From assembly GCF_001014615.2 (NCBI RefSeq), contig NZ_LBCQ02000017.1, positions 99,634-163,633 on the forward strand: a stretch of DNA of 64,000 nucleotides, read 5' to 3'. The DNA is from Aquamicrobium sp. LC103. GTDB taxonomy: Bacteria > Pseudomonadota > Alphaproteobacteria > Rhizobiales > Rhizobiaceae. Below are positions 8,622 through 16,901 of this stretch, in pieces. Numbering within the stretch: position 1 is the stretch's first letter; each line of letters begins with the position of its first letter. Made by a program: the position numbers and the translations under genes. The notes beneath the pieces were generated by a model that was given only the letters and a program-made list of their open reading frames with translations, did no database searches and was not told where the DNA came from.

Positions 8622-9341
8622 TTACGCGGCGTTGTCCGAGAAACCAAAATAGGCGGCGTCCAGAGCATTGCCATTGGCCAGATTGCCCGGTGCATCTTCC
8701 AGGACGACATTGCCGTTACGCAGCACATAAATTCGTGATGCCAGATCCATGATCCGGCCTGTCGATTGCTCCACGATGAGCAGGGTCAAGCCGGTCTGGT
8801 TGAGCTGGCGAAGGCTGCTATACACCTGGTCGATCATCAGGGGAGCCAATCCCAGCGAAGGCTCGTCGATCATCAGCAGCGTGGGACGTTGCAGGATCGA
8901 TCGGGCAATCGCCAGTTGCTGCTGCTCGCCGCCGGACAAGTGGCCCGCGACGCCGTTATAGCGCTCCCGAAGGATGGGAAAGGTCTCGAGCACCATCTCC
9001 ATATCGGCACGGACTTCCATCGCATTCTTTCTGATCATCGCACCGACCAGCAGATTTTCCTGTACTGTCAGCGTCTTGAAGATGTGCCGTCCTTCGGGAA
9101 TCAAGGCGAGCCCCTTCCTGCATACCTGCTCCGGCGCTTTTCCATCGACGCGCTCTCCCTGGAAGGAAATACGCCCGGATGTCGGTGCCATTAAGCCGGA
9201 AATGGTCTTCAGCAAGGTCGACTTGCCGGCGCCGTTGGGGCCAACGACGAAGACGACCTCCCCTTTATCCACCCTCAGATCGATATTCTTCAGCGCCGTC
9301 AGGCGACCATAGCCCGCAACGACCTGCTCTATCTTCAGCAT
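8622..9341 (-). CDS. livF: Branched-chain amino acid-type ABC transporter ATP-binding protein LivF
   Basis: One of two ATPases of a LIV (HAAT-family) importer. Walker A GPNGAGKST is at about residues 36-44, the signature LSGGEQQQLAIARS near 136, Walker B LLMIDEPSLGLAP near 158, and the switch His in LIVEQ-type form. Its 239 residues and single nucleotide-binding domain are normal. A strong ribosome site (GGGAGG) precedes ATG 9341. It is the last gene of livK-livG-livH-livM-livF, all in one direction. Although related to amino acid importers, HAAT systems also move urea, amides and aromatic acids, so leucine is not implied. Confidence 0.93.
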   Translation of the reverse strand: MLKIEQVVAGYGRLTALKNIDLRVDKGEVVFVVGPNGAGKSTLLKTISGLMAPTSGRISFQGERVDGKAPEQVCRKGLALIPEGRHIFKTLTVQENLLVGAMIRKNAMEVRADMEMVLETFPILRERYNGVAGHLSGGEQQQLAIARSILQRPTLLMIDEPSLGLAPLMIDQVYSSLRQLNQTGLTLLIVEQSTGRIMDLASRIYVLRNGNVVLEDAPGNLANGNALDAAYFGFSDNAA

Positions 9342-9414
9342 TCAATCCTCCCTGTGGCCGGGCTCATGGCAATGCGTTATTGCCGCCAAACCCGGTTCAT
9401 CCATCGTTGTTGCC

Positions 9415-10482
9415 TCACGAAGAGCGTTGCACGCTCGCCACTTTCCGCTCTTCAATAGCGAGACGGTCGCTTCGGGCAGGCCAGGGCCAGCGGAATTCCT
9501 TGCCGCCCATGATCCCGTCCTTGCGGAAGATGAGGATCAACAGCATTGTCACCGCCAGCACGAGTTCCTGCGTTCCGGGCGGTACGGCGAAGCTCAAGCC
9601 TCCAATGGAGTATCCCGCCTCCGCCTGCCTCAACACTTCGGTCACCGCGCTGATCAGCGCAACACCGACCACGACGCCCGCCAGACTATGCATGCCGCCA
9701 ATGACCAGCATGGCGACGATGATGAATGTGTGGTTCAGGAAGAAATTGCTGAGCGATACCGTACCCATGAAGTGGGCAAAGAGGACGCCGGCCAGCCCCG
9801 CGACGAAGCCCGACAAGGTGAACGCGATAAAGCGCGACCAGTAAAGCGAGACTCCGGAGGCTTGCGCGGCCACTTCTTCCTCGCGCGTGGCCCGAAGCAT
9901 CAGACCCCAACGGGAATTCTGAAAAAGATAGGCCAGCACGATGACCACGACGGTAGCCGCCAGGGCACCCCAGATCGTTACGTAGACCGGCAATCCCACG
10001 ATCGTTGAGTTGCCCATTGTAACCGTGGTCCAGTTCGCAAAGACAACGTTCATGATAACCAGCAAGGCGAGCGTGGAGATCGAGGCGCTGAAGAACGAAA
10101 GCCTCATCAGAACAAGACCCGACACCAACGCCACCGCGCCCGCCAACCCTACGGAGGTCAATGCTGAAGGAATGAGTGGGAAGGTGTTGTCGCGCACGAA
10201 TGCGGGAAGCCCCGACATGATTGTGGGCTTCATCATCGAGCAGCAGGTCTGCCATGCCGATGCGTAAGCGGCGACCGCGCAGAAGGTCATGTGTCCGAAC
10301 GACAAGATGCCGGAATTGCCGACGAACATGTAGAGACCGACCGCGAATACGAGCCGAACCAGCGCTTCCGTAGACACACGTTGCATGTTGCCCGTTCCGA
10401 ATTGATCGATAACGAAAACAACGATTATCAGCGGTACAACCAGTGCGATTACCGGGAACATACGCTTCAGAATCAGCATCAC
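9415..10482 (-). CDS. livM: Branched-chain amino acid-type ABC transporter permease LivM
   Basis: A 355-residue inner-membrane permease with about nine hydrophobic segments. The typical LivM features are the GNSGILSFGHMTF loop near residue 55 and the EAA-like loop ATREEEVAAQASGVSLYWSRFIAF near 200, which contacts the ATPases. The C-terminal tail (RKDGIMGGKEFRWPW) is also typical. The start GTG at 10482 overlaps the livH stop as GTGA, so translation is coupled; an ATG one codon on is equally possible. It would pair with LivH to form the channel for the substrate captured by the binding protein at 12353. Confidence 0.93.
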   Translation of the reverse strand: MMLILKRMFPVIALVVPLIIVVFVIDQFGTGNMQRVSTEALVRLVFAVGLYMFVGNSGILSFGHMTFCAVAAYASAWQTCCSMMKPTIMSGLPAFVRDNTFPLIPSALTSVGLAGAVALVSGLVLMRLSFFSASISTLALLVIMNVVFANWTTVTMGNSTIVGLPVYVTIWGALAATVVVIVLAYLFQNSRWGLMLRATREEEVAAQASGVSLYWSRFIAFTLSGFVAGLAGVLFAHFMGTVSLSNFFLNHTFIIVAMLVIGGMHSLAGVVVGVALISAVTEVLRQAEAGYSIGGLSFAVPPGTQELVLAVTMLLILIFRKDGIMGGKEFRWPWPARSDRLAIEERKVASVQRSS

Positions 10483-11390
10483 ACTCTTTCCTTGGCTGTT
10501 TTCGCAAATATGCCCTGTGGACGCACGAGCAGTATGAGGATGACGATGCTAAATACGCCGGCATCGCGGAACGGGCGGAGCTCGGCCGGCAGATAGGCTT
10601 GCAGAAGAACGCTCAGTATTCCCATAATGTAGCCGCCGACGACGGCGCCGGGTAACGACCCCATTCCGCCGATCACCGTGGCGAAGAAAGCAAAGATCGT
10701 GGGCATCAGGCCCATCCTGATGTCCAAAGTGCCGGTCTGGATGATGACTAGCAACGAGATCGTGCCACCGAGGATACCGCTGATTGCGAAGGCAATCGCA
10801 ATGACGCGGTTTGCCGGCACGCCCAACAGCCGGGCCATCTGAAAATCCTCTGCCGCAGCGCGCAATTGTATTCCAATCGGCGTTTTCTTGAGGAACAGCA
10901 CCAGCACGATCAGCAGCGTCAGGGCAACGACCATGGTCAGGAGCTGGACGCCTGGCAGCCGGACACCGAAAATCTCCACGGCTCTGCTCAATGCGTCTCC
11001 GATGCTCACCGTTTTCGGGCGCCCGCCATGCACCATCAGGATCAGGCTTTGCAGGAAATAACTTACTGCGAAGGACGAAATGAGAAGCGAGGTCAAATCG
11101 GAATTTCGAAGCGGACGGAATGCCAGCCGCTCGGTAACCAGCGCAAGCACCACCACCGTGAGGATTACGCACAGGATCATCGCCGGCCAAGGCAGGGCAC
11201 CGAACATCAGCGCGGGTGTCGCGGCAGCGGATGGAACAACCAGTGAATATGCCCCGATGGTGATGTAGTCGCCTTGGGCGAAGTTGATCAGCCTCATAAC
11301 CCCAAAGACCAGACCGATCGCCAGCGCGACGAGGGCATAGAGGCTGCCGATGGCAACCGCATCAATCAGAACTTGGATGAAATGTGTCAT
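10479..11390 (-). CDS. livH: Branched-chain amino acid-type ABC transporter permease LivH
   Basis: A 303-residue inner-membrane permease. The N-terminal IGSLYALVALAIGLVFGVMR and LINFAQGDYITIGAY are diagnostic for LivH, and the EAA loop is AAAEDFQMARLLGVPANRVIAIAF near residue 185. The C-terminus ends in LLVRPQGIF. AAAGG lies 6 bases before ATG 11390. It is the third gene of the importer operon and overlaps livM by 4 bases, so equal amounts of the two permeases are expected. Confidence 0.93.
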   Translation of the reverse strand: MTHFIQVLIDAVAIGSLYALVALAIGLVFGVMRLINFAQGDYITIGAYSLVVPSAAATPALMFGALPWPAMILCVILTVVVLALVTERLAFRPLRNSDLTSLLISSFAVSYFLQSLILMVHGGRPKTVSIGDALSRAVEIFGVRLPGVQLLTMVVALTLLIVLVLFLKKTPIGIQLRAAAEDFQMARLLGVPANRVIAIAFAISGILGGTISLLVIIQTGTLDIRMGLMPTIFAFFATVIGGMGSLPGAVVGGYIMGILSVLLQAYLPAELRPFRDAGVFSIVILILLVRPQGIFAKTAKERV

Positions 11391-11400
11391 GGGATCACCT

Positions 11401-12156
11401 TTAAATGACTGCTTCCGGGCGCGAGGCCTGCTCGCCGAGATATGCCCTGAGCACTTTCGGATCCTTCTTCACCTCGTCCGGAGTTCCCTCCGCAAGACTT
11501 TTCCCGCCATCCAGAACATGAATTCTATGGCAAACCCCCATGATGACATGCATATTGTGTTCGATAAGAACAACGCCGCAGCCGAATTCCTGAGGAATTC
11601 TTGTGATGATTTGCATAAGTCTATCGCATTCCTGCTCATTCATTCCCGATGCGGGCTCGTCGAGCAGTGCGAACGAAGGCCGCAGGGCCAGCGCGCGGGC
11701 AATGCTGATGCGGCGCTCATCGCTGTAGGGAAGGGAATCGCACTGGCGGTCGGGATCCTCCCGATAGCCGATCCAATCGAGAATATCCCGAGCCTGGGAG
11801 GTTGCGGCCCGGCGCGACAAGCCGATACCGAGGCCCGGAATCACCAGATTCTCCAGAACGGTCAGCTTGGGAAACAGACGGGCCGATTGAAAGCTGCGGC
11901 CAATACCGGCGCGCGCCATTTTTCGGGCGGACAGATTGGAGACATTCTCGCCGTTCAGCTTGACGGTTCCGGGGTGCGGCATCTGGAAACCGCTCAGAAC
12001 GTTGACCATCGTTGTCTTGCCGGCGCCGTTGGGCCCGATCAAGCCGAGAATGTCGCCGGATTGAAGGCTGAGGTTTACGCCGTTCAAGGCTTTGACGCCG
12101 CCGAAATGAACGTGGACGTCTATGGCCTCGAGCTTCTCCTTGCGGGACTCCGACAT
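11401..12156 (-). CDS. livG: Branched-chain amino acid-type ABC transporter ATP-binding protein LivG
   Basis: The second ATPase of the LIV-type importer, 251 residues from ATG 12156. It has Walker A IGPNGAGKTT, Walker B ALLDEPASGMN, and the long insert after the Q-loop (GIGRSFQSARLFPKLTVLENL) usual for LivG. The signature motif is unusual: LPYSDERRISIARAL instead of the common L-S-Y-G-Q-Q-R-R form, so its Gly and Gln are replaced. ATG 12174 in the same frame is an alternative start, but GGA lies near the chosen one. The gene lies between livH and the binding-protein gene, which starts the operon. Confidence 0.92.
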   Translation of the reverse strand: MSESRKEKLEAIDVHVHFGGVKALNGVNLSLQSGDILGLIGPNGAGKTTMVNVLSGFQMPHPGTVKLNGENVSNLSARKMARAGIGRSFQSARLFPKLTVLENLVIPGLGIGLSRRAATSQARDILDWIGYREDPDRQCDSLPYSDERRISIARALALRPSFALLDEPASGMNEQECDRLMQIITRIPQEFGCGVVLIEHNMHVIMGVCHRIHVLDGGKSLAEGTPDEVKKDPKVLRAYLGEQASRPEAVI

Positions 12157-12352
12157 TGAGATCCAGGTCTCCATTTTTTGAAACCGCACCTGTCGACCAA
12201 TAGGTGTCAGAACTTGTGATCGGTTTATGGAATGAACGCGTTCACCGCGAACGCGCTGCAAGATGCAGCAAAGGGTGCATATGCCAGCGGGCCCCGCCGC
12301 AGATGCATACGGAGCGTGCACGGCGCAAAGCGCCGCGCACCGCATGATACCG

Positions 12353-13558
12353 TTAATTGCTGCTCCTGAGGAGCAGTTTCAGGTCTGGAACAAATTGGTT
12401 GCGGAATATCTCCACCGACCGGAATGAACCATTTTCGACCCGCGCAATGAGTTGCGGACGGCTGACCTGGATATGAATCTGGTCGCTATACGATGTCGGG
12501 CCGCAGGTGGTGGGCTGATCTTCGAACTGGTTCATCACCGCGAGAACAACCTCCGTCTCCACCGATTGCGCCTGTTCGACGGCCGCCGCCCATTGCTCGA
12601 TCGTGCAATAGCCGAGTATCGAGAACTCGGTGGTCGGAAGAGCACCCCACCGCGCCTTGTACGCTTCGATGAACTTGTTCACTTCAGGGCGCGGATCGTC
12701 GCTGATCGACATCAAGGTCGGCACGTAGAAATCCTTGAGGTTCGGCACGCCGCCGAGCCAGTAGTCGCCGCTCATGCCCGCTTCCGCCAGGATCGGCGTG
12801 TCAATTCCCGCAGCACGGACCTGCCGGACCGCAGAAGCCCCTTGGGGAAGACCGGAGCAAAGAAAGATGATGTCGGGCTCGCTCGCCAAACCCTTGATCC
12901 GCGTTATCTGAGCGGCGATGGAAGTATCCTCCATGCGGAAGGAGTCTCTTCCGACAAGTTCGCCTCCCTTGTTCTCCCAACCCGCGACGAAACCGGCACA
13001 AGATGATTTATGGGCTTCCAGCGACACGTCCTCGAGCATGAATGCGGTTTTTGCATTCATCTTGTCATGGGCATATTCGGCCATGACGATACCGGCGGCC
13101 TGTCCCGCGGAATGCGCGGAGAAGACGTTCGAGCCAACCCCCTGAACACCCATCTTGGGATCGCTTGCCCCTGTCGATATGGCAATCAGGTTGGCGTTCT
13201 GCGCCATGAAGGCAGCCGGCGCGCCATAGTCGAAATCTGGCGGCACGACGAGCATATTGGCGCCCCAATCGATAAGCGAGGCTGCGACATTCGCCGTCAG
13301 TGTCAGGTCCGTCTTGGTATCCGTGACCTGATATTCGATCTTGCGGCCCAACAGGCCGCCGGCTTTATTGATCTCCTCGATCTTCAGGATCGCGGCCTGA
13401 TGTGGCTCCTGATCGTAGGCCGCCAGCCAGCCCGAGAGCGCGGTCGCAAAGCCGATCTTGATCGGCTCCGCCTCCTGCGCCGGGGCAACTGAACTGGCCA
13501 GCGCCATCGCGACGCCACCTAATCCTGCACAAAGAAAGCTTTTCACACTGTAATTCAC
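12353..13558 (-). CDS. LIV-type ABC transporter periplasmic substrate-binding protein
   Basis: A 401-residue periplasmic protein of the type 1 (Peripla_BP_6) fold. The signal peptide is clear (hydrophobic core to VAPAQEAEP, cleavage near residue 27). IKIGFATALSGWLAAYDQEPHQAA is the usual opening of amide, urea and aromatic-type binders. It delivers the substrate to LivHM. As first gene of the importer unit it follows box pair B by about 165 bases. The identity of the ligand decides what the whole regulon degrades and cannot be read from sequence; an amide or amino acid derivative would fit the neighbouring amidase and aminotransferase. Confidence 0.92.
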   Translation of the reverse strand: MNYSVKSFLCAGLGGVAMALASSVAPAQEAEPIKIGFATALSGWLAAYDQEPHQAAILKIEEINKAGGLLGRKIEYQVTDTKTDLTLTANVAASLIDWGANMLVVPPDFDYGAPAAFMAQNANLIAISTGASDPKMGVQGVGSNVFSAHSAGQAAGIVMAEYAHDKMNAKTAFMLEDVSLEAHKSSCAGFVAGWENKGGELVGRDSFRMEDTSIAAQITRIKGLASEPDIIFLCSGLPQGASAVRQVRAAGIDTPILAEAGMSGDYWLGGVPNLKDFYVPTLMSISDDPRPEVNKFIEAYKARWGALPTTEFSILGYCTIEQWAAAVEQAQSVETEVVLAVMNQFEDQPTTCGPTSYSDQIHIQVSRPQLIARVENGSFRSVEIFRNQFVPDLKLLLRSSN

Positions 13559-13721
13559 GGGAGGCCTCCCATTTCCGGCCGGGTTTCAGATTTCATTGAG
13601 TTGGCAGCAGCAAGCCATCAAATTGAAATTGATCGTTTTTTTATGCGTTTTGGATCTCGTCCAACTGGCTGCATGATTGCCGTTTGCGAGAAAAGTGTAC
13701 CATGGAGCTTAACCTACGGAA

Positions 13722-13751
13722 GGTCCAATATGGTGAAAGTTGATGGGTCCA
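13722..13751 (-). promoter_or_regulatory. MocR box pair B (TGGACC direct repeats, 24-nt period)
   Basis: On the minus strand: AAAG-TGGACC-N16-AT-TGGACC-TT, with hexamer starts exactly 24 nt apart, as in pairs A and C. It lies 164-193 nt upstream of the binding-protein start and in the same orientation. The 384 bases between 13559 and 13942 otherwise hold no convincing gene, only the importer promoter and the region after the MocR stop. Confidence 0.7.
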
Positions 13752-13942
13752 CTTTGATGTTAATCCCGTGCAGCCTTCATTTTGAGGGACACAATCTGAG
13801 GATGCGAGGTCGCGCTTTCACCGCGCTCGCGCCACCCCTGCGCGCGGCAAAAGCCCAAACAATCACAGCCGCAGGTTGGTGGAATCGCTAAGCACCCTTT
13901 GCCGCAGTTGAGCAAAAGGAGGTGTCGGTTGGAGCGCGAGAT

Positions 13943-15460
13943 CTATGCGCCTTCACTCGCTCTGATTATCTCCACGAGAGTAGAAAGATGCGTTCGCATG
14001 GAAGATTCATCGAGTGCGGCGTATCCAAATACGAGGCCGCGAATGGGGTCGCTGAAATGGCAATATCGTGAGAGCGGTACAACGTTGAGATTCAGCTCAT
14101 TGGCACGTCTGGCAATGGCGGCATCGTTGAACGACCGCTTGAAGCGGAATGCGACCTGGATTCCGACATCGGCCTCGAACGGCTCCATCCATTCGCCCAG
14201 AAGATCGCGGGATAGTTCAAGAAATACTTCCCGGCGCTGGGCATAGAGCCTGCGTGTCCGGCGCAGGTGGCGCGCGAAGTGACCGCTCATGATGAAATCG
14301 CTGAGCGTGGCCTGGAGAGGCAGGCTTACCTGATGACCGCAGTAGAAAGCCGCACGATTGACGCTCGGCTCGATCGACCGCGGCAGCACCACGAAGCCAA
14401 TCCGGATGGCAGGGAAGAGCGTCTTGGCGAATGTGCCGATATAGATCGTTCGTCCGAAACTATCATTGCCCTGCATTGCTGGAATCGATGCGCCGGTTAA
14501 CCGATATTCACTGTCGAAGTCATCCTCGATAATCCATGCCCCCTTGCGATGGGCGATCTCCAGCAGACGCAACCGCTGTTCCATGCGCATGGTAAGTCCC
14601 AGCGGCGCCTGACAGGATGGGGTGGAATAGATCAGGCGAATATCGCCGTCCGGTACGCGGTCGAGATCCCAGCCGCTGGAAGTAACGTGCAGCGGCTTGA
14701 TATGAGCTCCGGCGGCACTGAATAAAACGCGGGCATTGTCGTAGCCCGGCTCTTCCATCCAGACCGTATCGCCGCGGTCCAAAAGAACGCGCGACAAAAG
14801 ATCAAGCCCGGATTGAGCACCGTTTGTGATCAGGATCTGATGCGCTTCACACCGCACACCACGATAAGCTTGCAGATAGCTGGCGATTGCCTTTTTTAAC
14901 TGCGGATATCCGGTAGGATAGTTGTAGTTGAACAGATCAAAATTCTGGCGAAGCAGATTTCCCCCCAGAAGCCGATTCCAGGTTTTGAAGGGAAAACTGG
15001 CGACGTCGGGCGTGCTCGGCCTCAAGGCGGTATGAAGCACCGAGAATTGCGGAAGTTCAAGCGAGTCGAACGCATGCCCGAAATTGGAAAGGTGGCCGGT
15101 TTGCTTGCCGCTGTCGTCATCAATAGCAGACGAGGGCGATAAAGGAAGGTCAGCCACGCAGGTGTTGGATCCCTGTCGGGTCTCGACATAGCCCTCGCTA
15201 TCCAGCTGCTCGTAAGCCCGGACCACCGTGTTGCGCGAGACCATTATTCTCTTCGACAGCTCACGTGTTGAAGGAAGCTTGAGTCCGGGCGTCAACACAC
15301 GCCGCAAGATCAGGTCGCGAAGGGCCGCATAAAGTTGGCGCTGGATGGGTTCGGGGCTGTCCCGATCAATCAGGAGCGCGTCAAGCGGTAGCTGGCCTGC
15401 GCGAAAAGTGGACCTTTTGTTTCGCAAGGAATTGGACCTTTCGTATCTCCACTTCCGCAT
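13943..15460 (-). CDS. MocR/GabR-type regulator (GntR helix-turn-helix fused to aminotransferase-like domain)
   Basis: A 505-residue PLP-binding regulator. The N-terminal GntR winged helix (IQRQLYAALRDLIL, then LPSTRELSKRIMVSRNTVVR, about residues 35-70) is followed by a fold-type I aminotransferase domain whose PLP lysine is in GTFAKTLFPAIRIGF. Such proteins sense an amino compound through PLP and bind paired direct repeats. I start at ATG 15460, with GGGAAG 5 bases upstream. Box pair C then lies inside codons 8-17, so binding there could block its own transcription. No later ATG, GTG or TTG would keep the whole winged helix. It is divergent from the aminotransferase gene and is the obvious candidate to bind pairs A, B and C. 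Confidence 0.94.
   Translation of the reverse strand: MRKWRYERSNSLRNKRSTFRAGQLPLDALLIDRDSPEPIQRQLYAALRDLILRRVLTPGLKLPSTRELSKRIMVSRNTVVRAYEQLDSEGYVETRQGSNTCVADLPLSPSSAIDDDSGKQTGHLSNFGHAFDSLELPQFSVLHTALRPSTPDVASFPFKTWNRLLGGNLLRQNFDLFNYNYPTGYPQLKKAIASYLQAYRGVRCEAHQILITNGAQSGLDLLSRVLLDRGDTVWMEEPGYDNARVLFSAAGAHIKPLHVTSSGWDLDRVPDGDIRLIYSTPSCQAPLGLTMRMEQRLRLLEIAHRKGAWIIEDDFDSEYRLTGASIPAMQGNDSFGRTIYIGTFAKTLFPAIRIGFVVLPRSIEPSVNRAAFYCGHQVSLPLQATLSDFIMSGHFARHLRRTRRLYAQRREVFLELSRDLLGEWMEPFEADVGIQVAFRFKRSFNDAAIARRANELNLNVVPLSRYCHFSDPIRGLVFGYAALDESSMRTHLSTLVEIIRASEGA
15409..15438 (+). promoter_or_regulatory. MocR box pair C (TGGACC direct repeats, 24-nt period)
   Basis: On the plus strand: AAAG-TGGACC-N16-AT-TGGACC-TT, with the same 24-nt spacing as pairs A and B. 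It reads toward the class IV aminotransferase gene and ends 96 nt before its ATG. On the other strand it falls within the first 20 codons of the MocR gene, so one site could activate the aminotransferase unit and repress the regulator. Confidence 0.7.
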
Positions 15461-15533
15461 TATCTTCCCGGCAGTTACCAAAATGGATTTCCAGTGGCAA
15501 CTGTTGAAGATCTTACGAAGTTGGAGAGATGTT

Positions 15534-16478
15534 ATGACTTATGCGGCTAATCAGGCAGAGTCCGCTGAAAACGACTCAATAAACTGGTCCTCCGGCGCGG
15601 CCTATGTTGACGGCAAGTTCGTGCCTCTCGCCGAGGCCAAAATCCCCGTCACCGACTGGGCGTATCGCCGCTCGGATGTTGTTTACGACGTTGTCAGCGT
15701 GTGGGACGGAGTGTTCTTTCGCCTTGATGACCATATCGGCCGTTTTCGCCGCTCGATCGAGCGTTACCGGTTCAGCCCGAAGGAAACGGACGAAGAGATC
15801 CGCGAGATCTTGCATAAGCTCATGGCGCTGTCGGGGCTGCGCAGCGCGTATGTGGCGATGGACTGTCTGCGCGGTCAAGGAGCCCCGGGCGTTCGCCACC
15901 CTGCCAAGGCCAGGAACTATATCGTCTGCTGGGCGTCGCCGTTTTCCACCCTTGTCCCGTCCGACAAGATCGAGCGTGGAATGCATATGATCGTTTCGTC
16001 GACGCCGCGTATCCCCCAGGTCTGCGTTGATGCCACCGCCAAGAACTTCCATTGGGGGGATATGAACATCTCGATGTTCGAGGCGGAGGATAAGGGTGCG
16101 GATTATCCGATACTTCTCGATCTGGATGGAAACGTAACGGAAGGCCCGGGTTTCAATGTCTTCGTTGTCACCGACGGTGTTGTTGCAACTCCGGATTACG
16201 GCATGCTCGAGGGCATCAGCCGGAAGTCTGTCCTGGAGATCTGTGACGATCTGGGCCTCAAGCTGGAAGTGCGCAGGGTCTCTGCCAAGGAATTGCGCGA
16301 TGCCGACGAGATCTTCGTCTCTTCCACCGCTGGCGGCGTCATCGGCGTGAGCCGGATTGACGGCCGGATCATGAACAATGATCGCCCCGGGCCAATCAGC
16401 CAGAAAATTCGTGAAACCTATTGGGCGAAGCGTACCAGTGGCTGGCATGGCGAGCCGGTGAAGTACGACCTCGTCTGA
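15534..16478 (+). CDS. Class IV aminotransferase (branched-chain/D-amino acid type)
   Basis: A 314-residue PLP enzyme of fold type IV, the group of branched-chain amino acid, D-amino acid and (R)-amine transaminases and aminodeoxychorismate lyase. The PLP lysine lies in ATAKNFHWGD (about residue 168), the phosphate-binding Glu region in VTEGPGFNVFVV, and the N-terminal WAYRRSDVVYDVVSVWDG is typical. Start at ATG 15534, with GGAGAG 7 bases upstream; the frame is open further but would run through the regulator operator. It heads a unit with the 102-residue protein and an aldo/keto reductase. It should move an amino group in the pathway, or make the amino compound sensed by MocR. Confidence 0.9.
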   Translation: MTYAANQAESAENDSINWSSGAAYVDGKFVPLAEAKIPVTDWAYRRSDVVYDVVSVWDGVFFRLDDHIGRFRRSIERYRFSPKETDEEIREILHKLMALSGLRSAYVAMDCLRGQGAPGVRHPAKARNYIVCWASPFSTLVPSDKIERGMHMIVSSTPRIPQVCVDATAKNFHWGDMNISMFEAEDKGADYPILLDLDGNVTEGPGFNVFVVTDGVVATPDYGMLEGISRKSVLEICDDLGLKLEVRRVSAKELRDADEIFVSSTAGGVIGVSRIDGRIMNNDRPGPISQKIRETYWAKRTSGWHGEPVKYDLV

Positions 16479-16567
16479 GGCTTGCATTCGGTCTGCCCGG
16501 AACACGATGGTCTCGGTTCCAGGCAGACTTACTTACATGCCAACCAGGACAGCTATGGAAATCTGCA

Positions 16568-16876
16568 ATGAGTGAAACATCGACCATGATGCTGACGATC
16601 TTGCTGCGCCATGATCAGTCGCGAACCGTCGGGCAACTTCAGGAACAACTGAATGAGCAGAATTGGCTTGGCGCCTTTCCGCCGGAGGGAACGGAGATCG
16701 TTTCCTGGGTCATCGCAATGGGTCTTGGGCAAATCGTTACGCTTCGCTTTCCCGCCGAAAAGCTTCGCGATGTGAACCGGTCTATCGAAAGTTCCGCATG
16801 GGGTGCCTTCCGCAGCGAAATGTACGCCACCTATGATTTTCTACCCATCGCCCTTCAGCAACGAAAGATGGCCTGA
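16568..16876 (+). CDS. Conserved-looking hypothetical protein (102 residues)
   Basis: A small cytosolic protein with no signal or membrane segment. It begins MSETSTMMLTILLRHDQS and contains FPPEGTEIVSWVIAMGLGQIVTLRFPAEKLRDVNRSIE. I have seen similar small proteins beside catabolic genes but know no function. The pattern of alternating strands and helices suggests a ferredoxin-like or ABM-like fold. GGA lies 9 bases before the ATG. It lies 89 bases after the aminotransferase gene and 25 bases before the reductase start, so it is co-transcribed and probably acts in the same pathway. Confidence 0.75.
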   Translation: MSETSTMMLTILLRHDQSRTVGQLQEQLNEQNWLGAFPPEGTEIVSWVIAMGLGQIVTLRFPAEKLRDVNRSIESSAWGAFRSEMYATYDFLPIALQQRKMA

Positions 16877-16901
16877 TCGCGGCACTCGACAAGAGGCTTC
16901 A

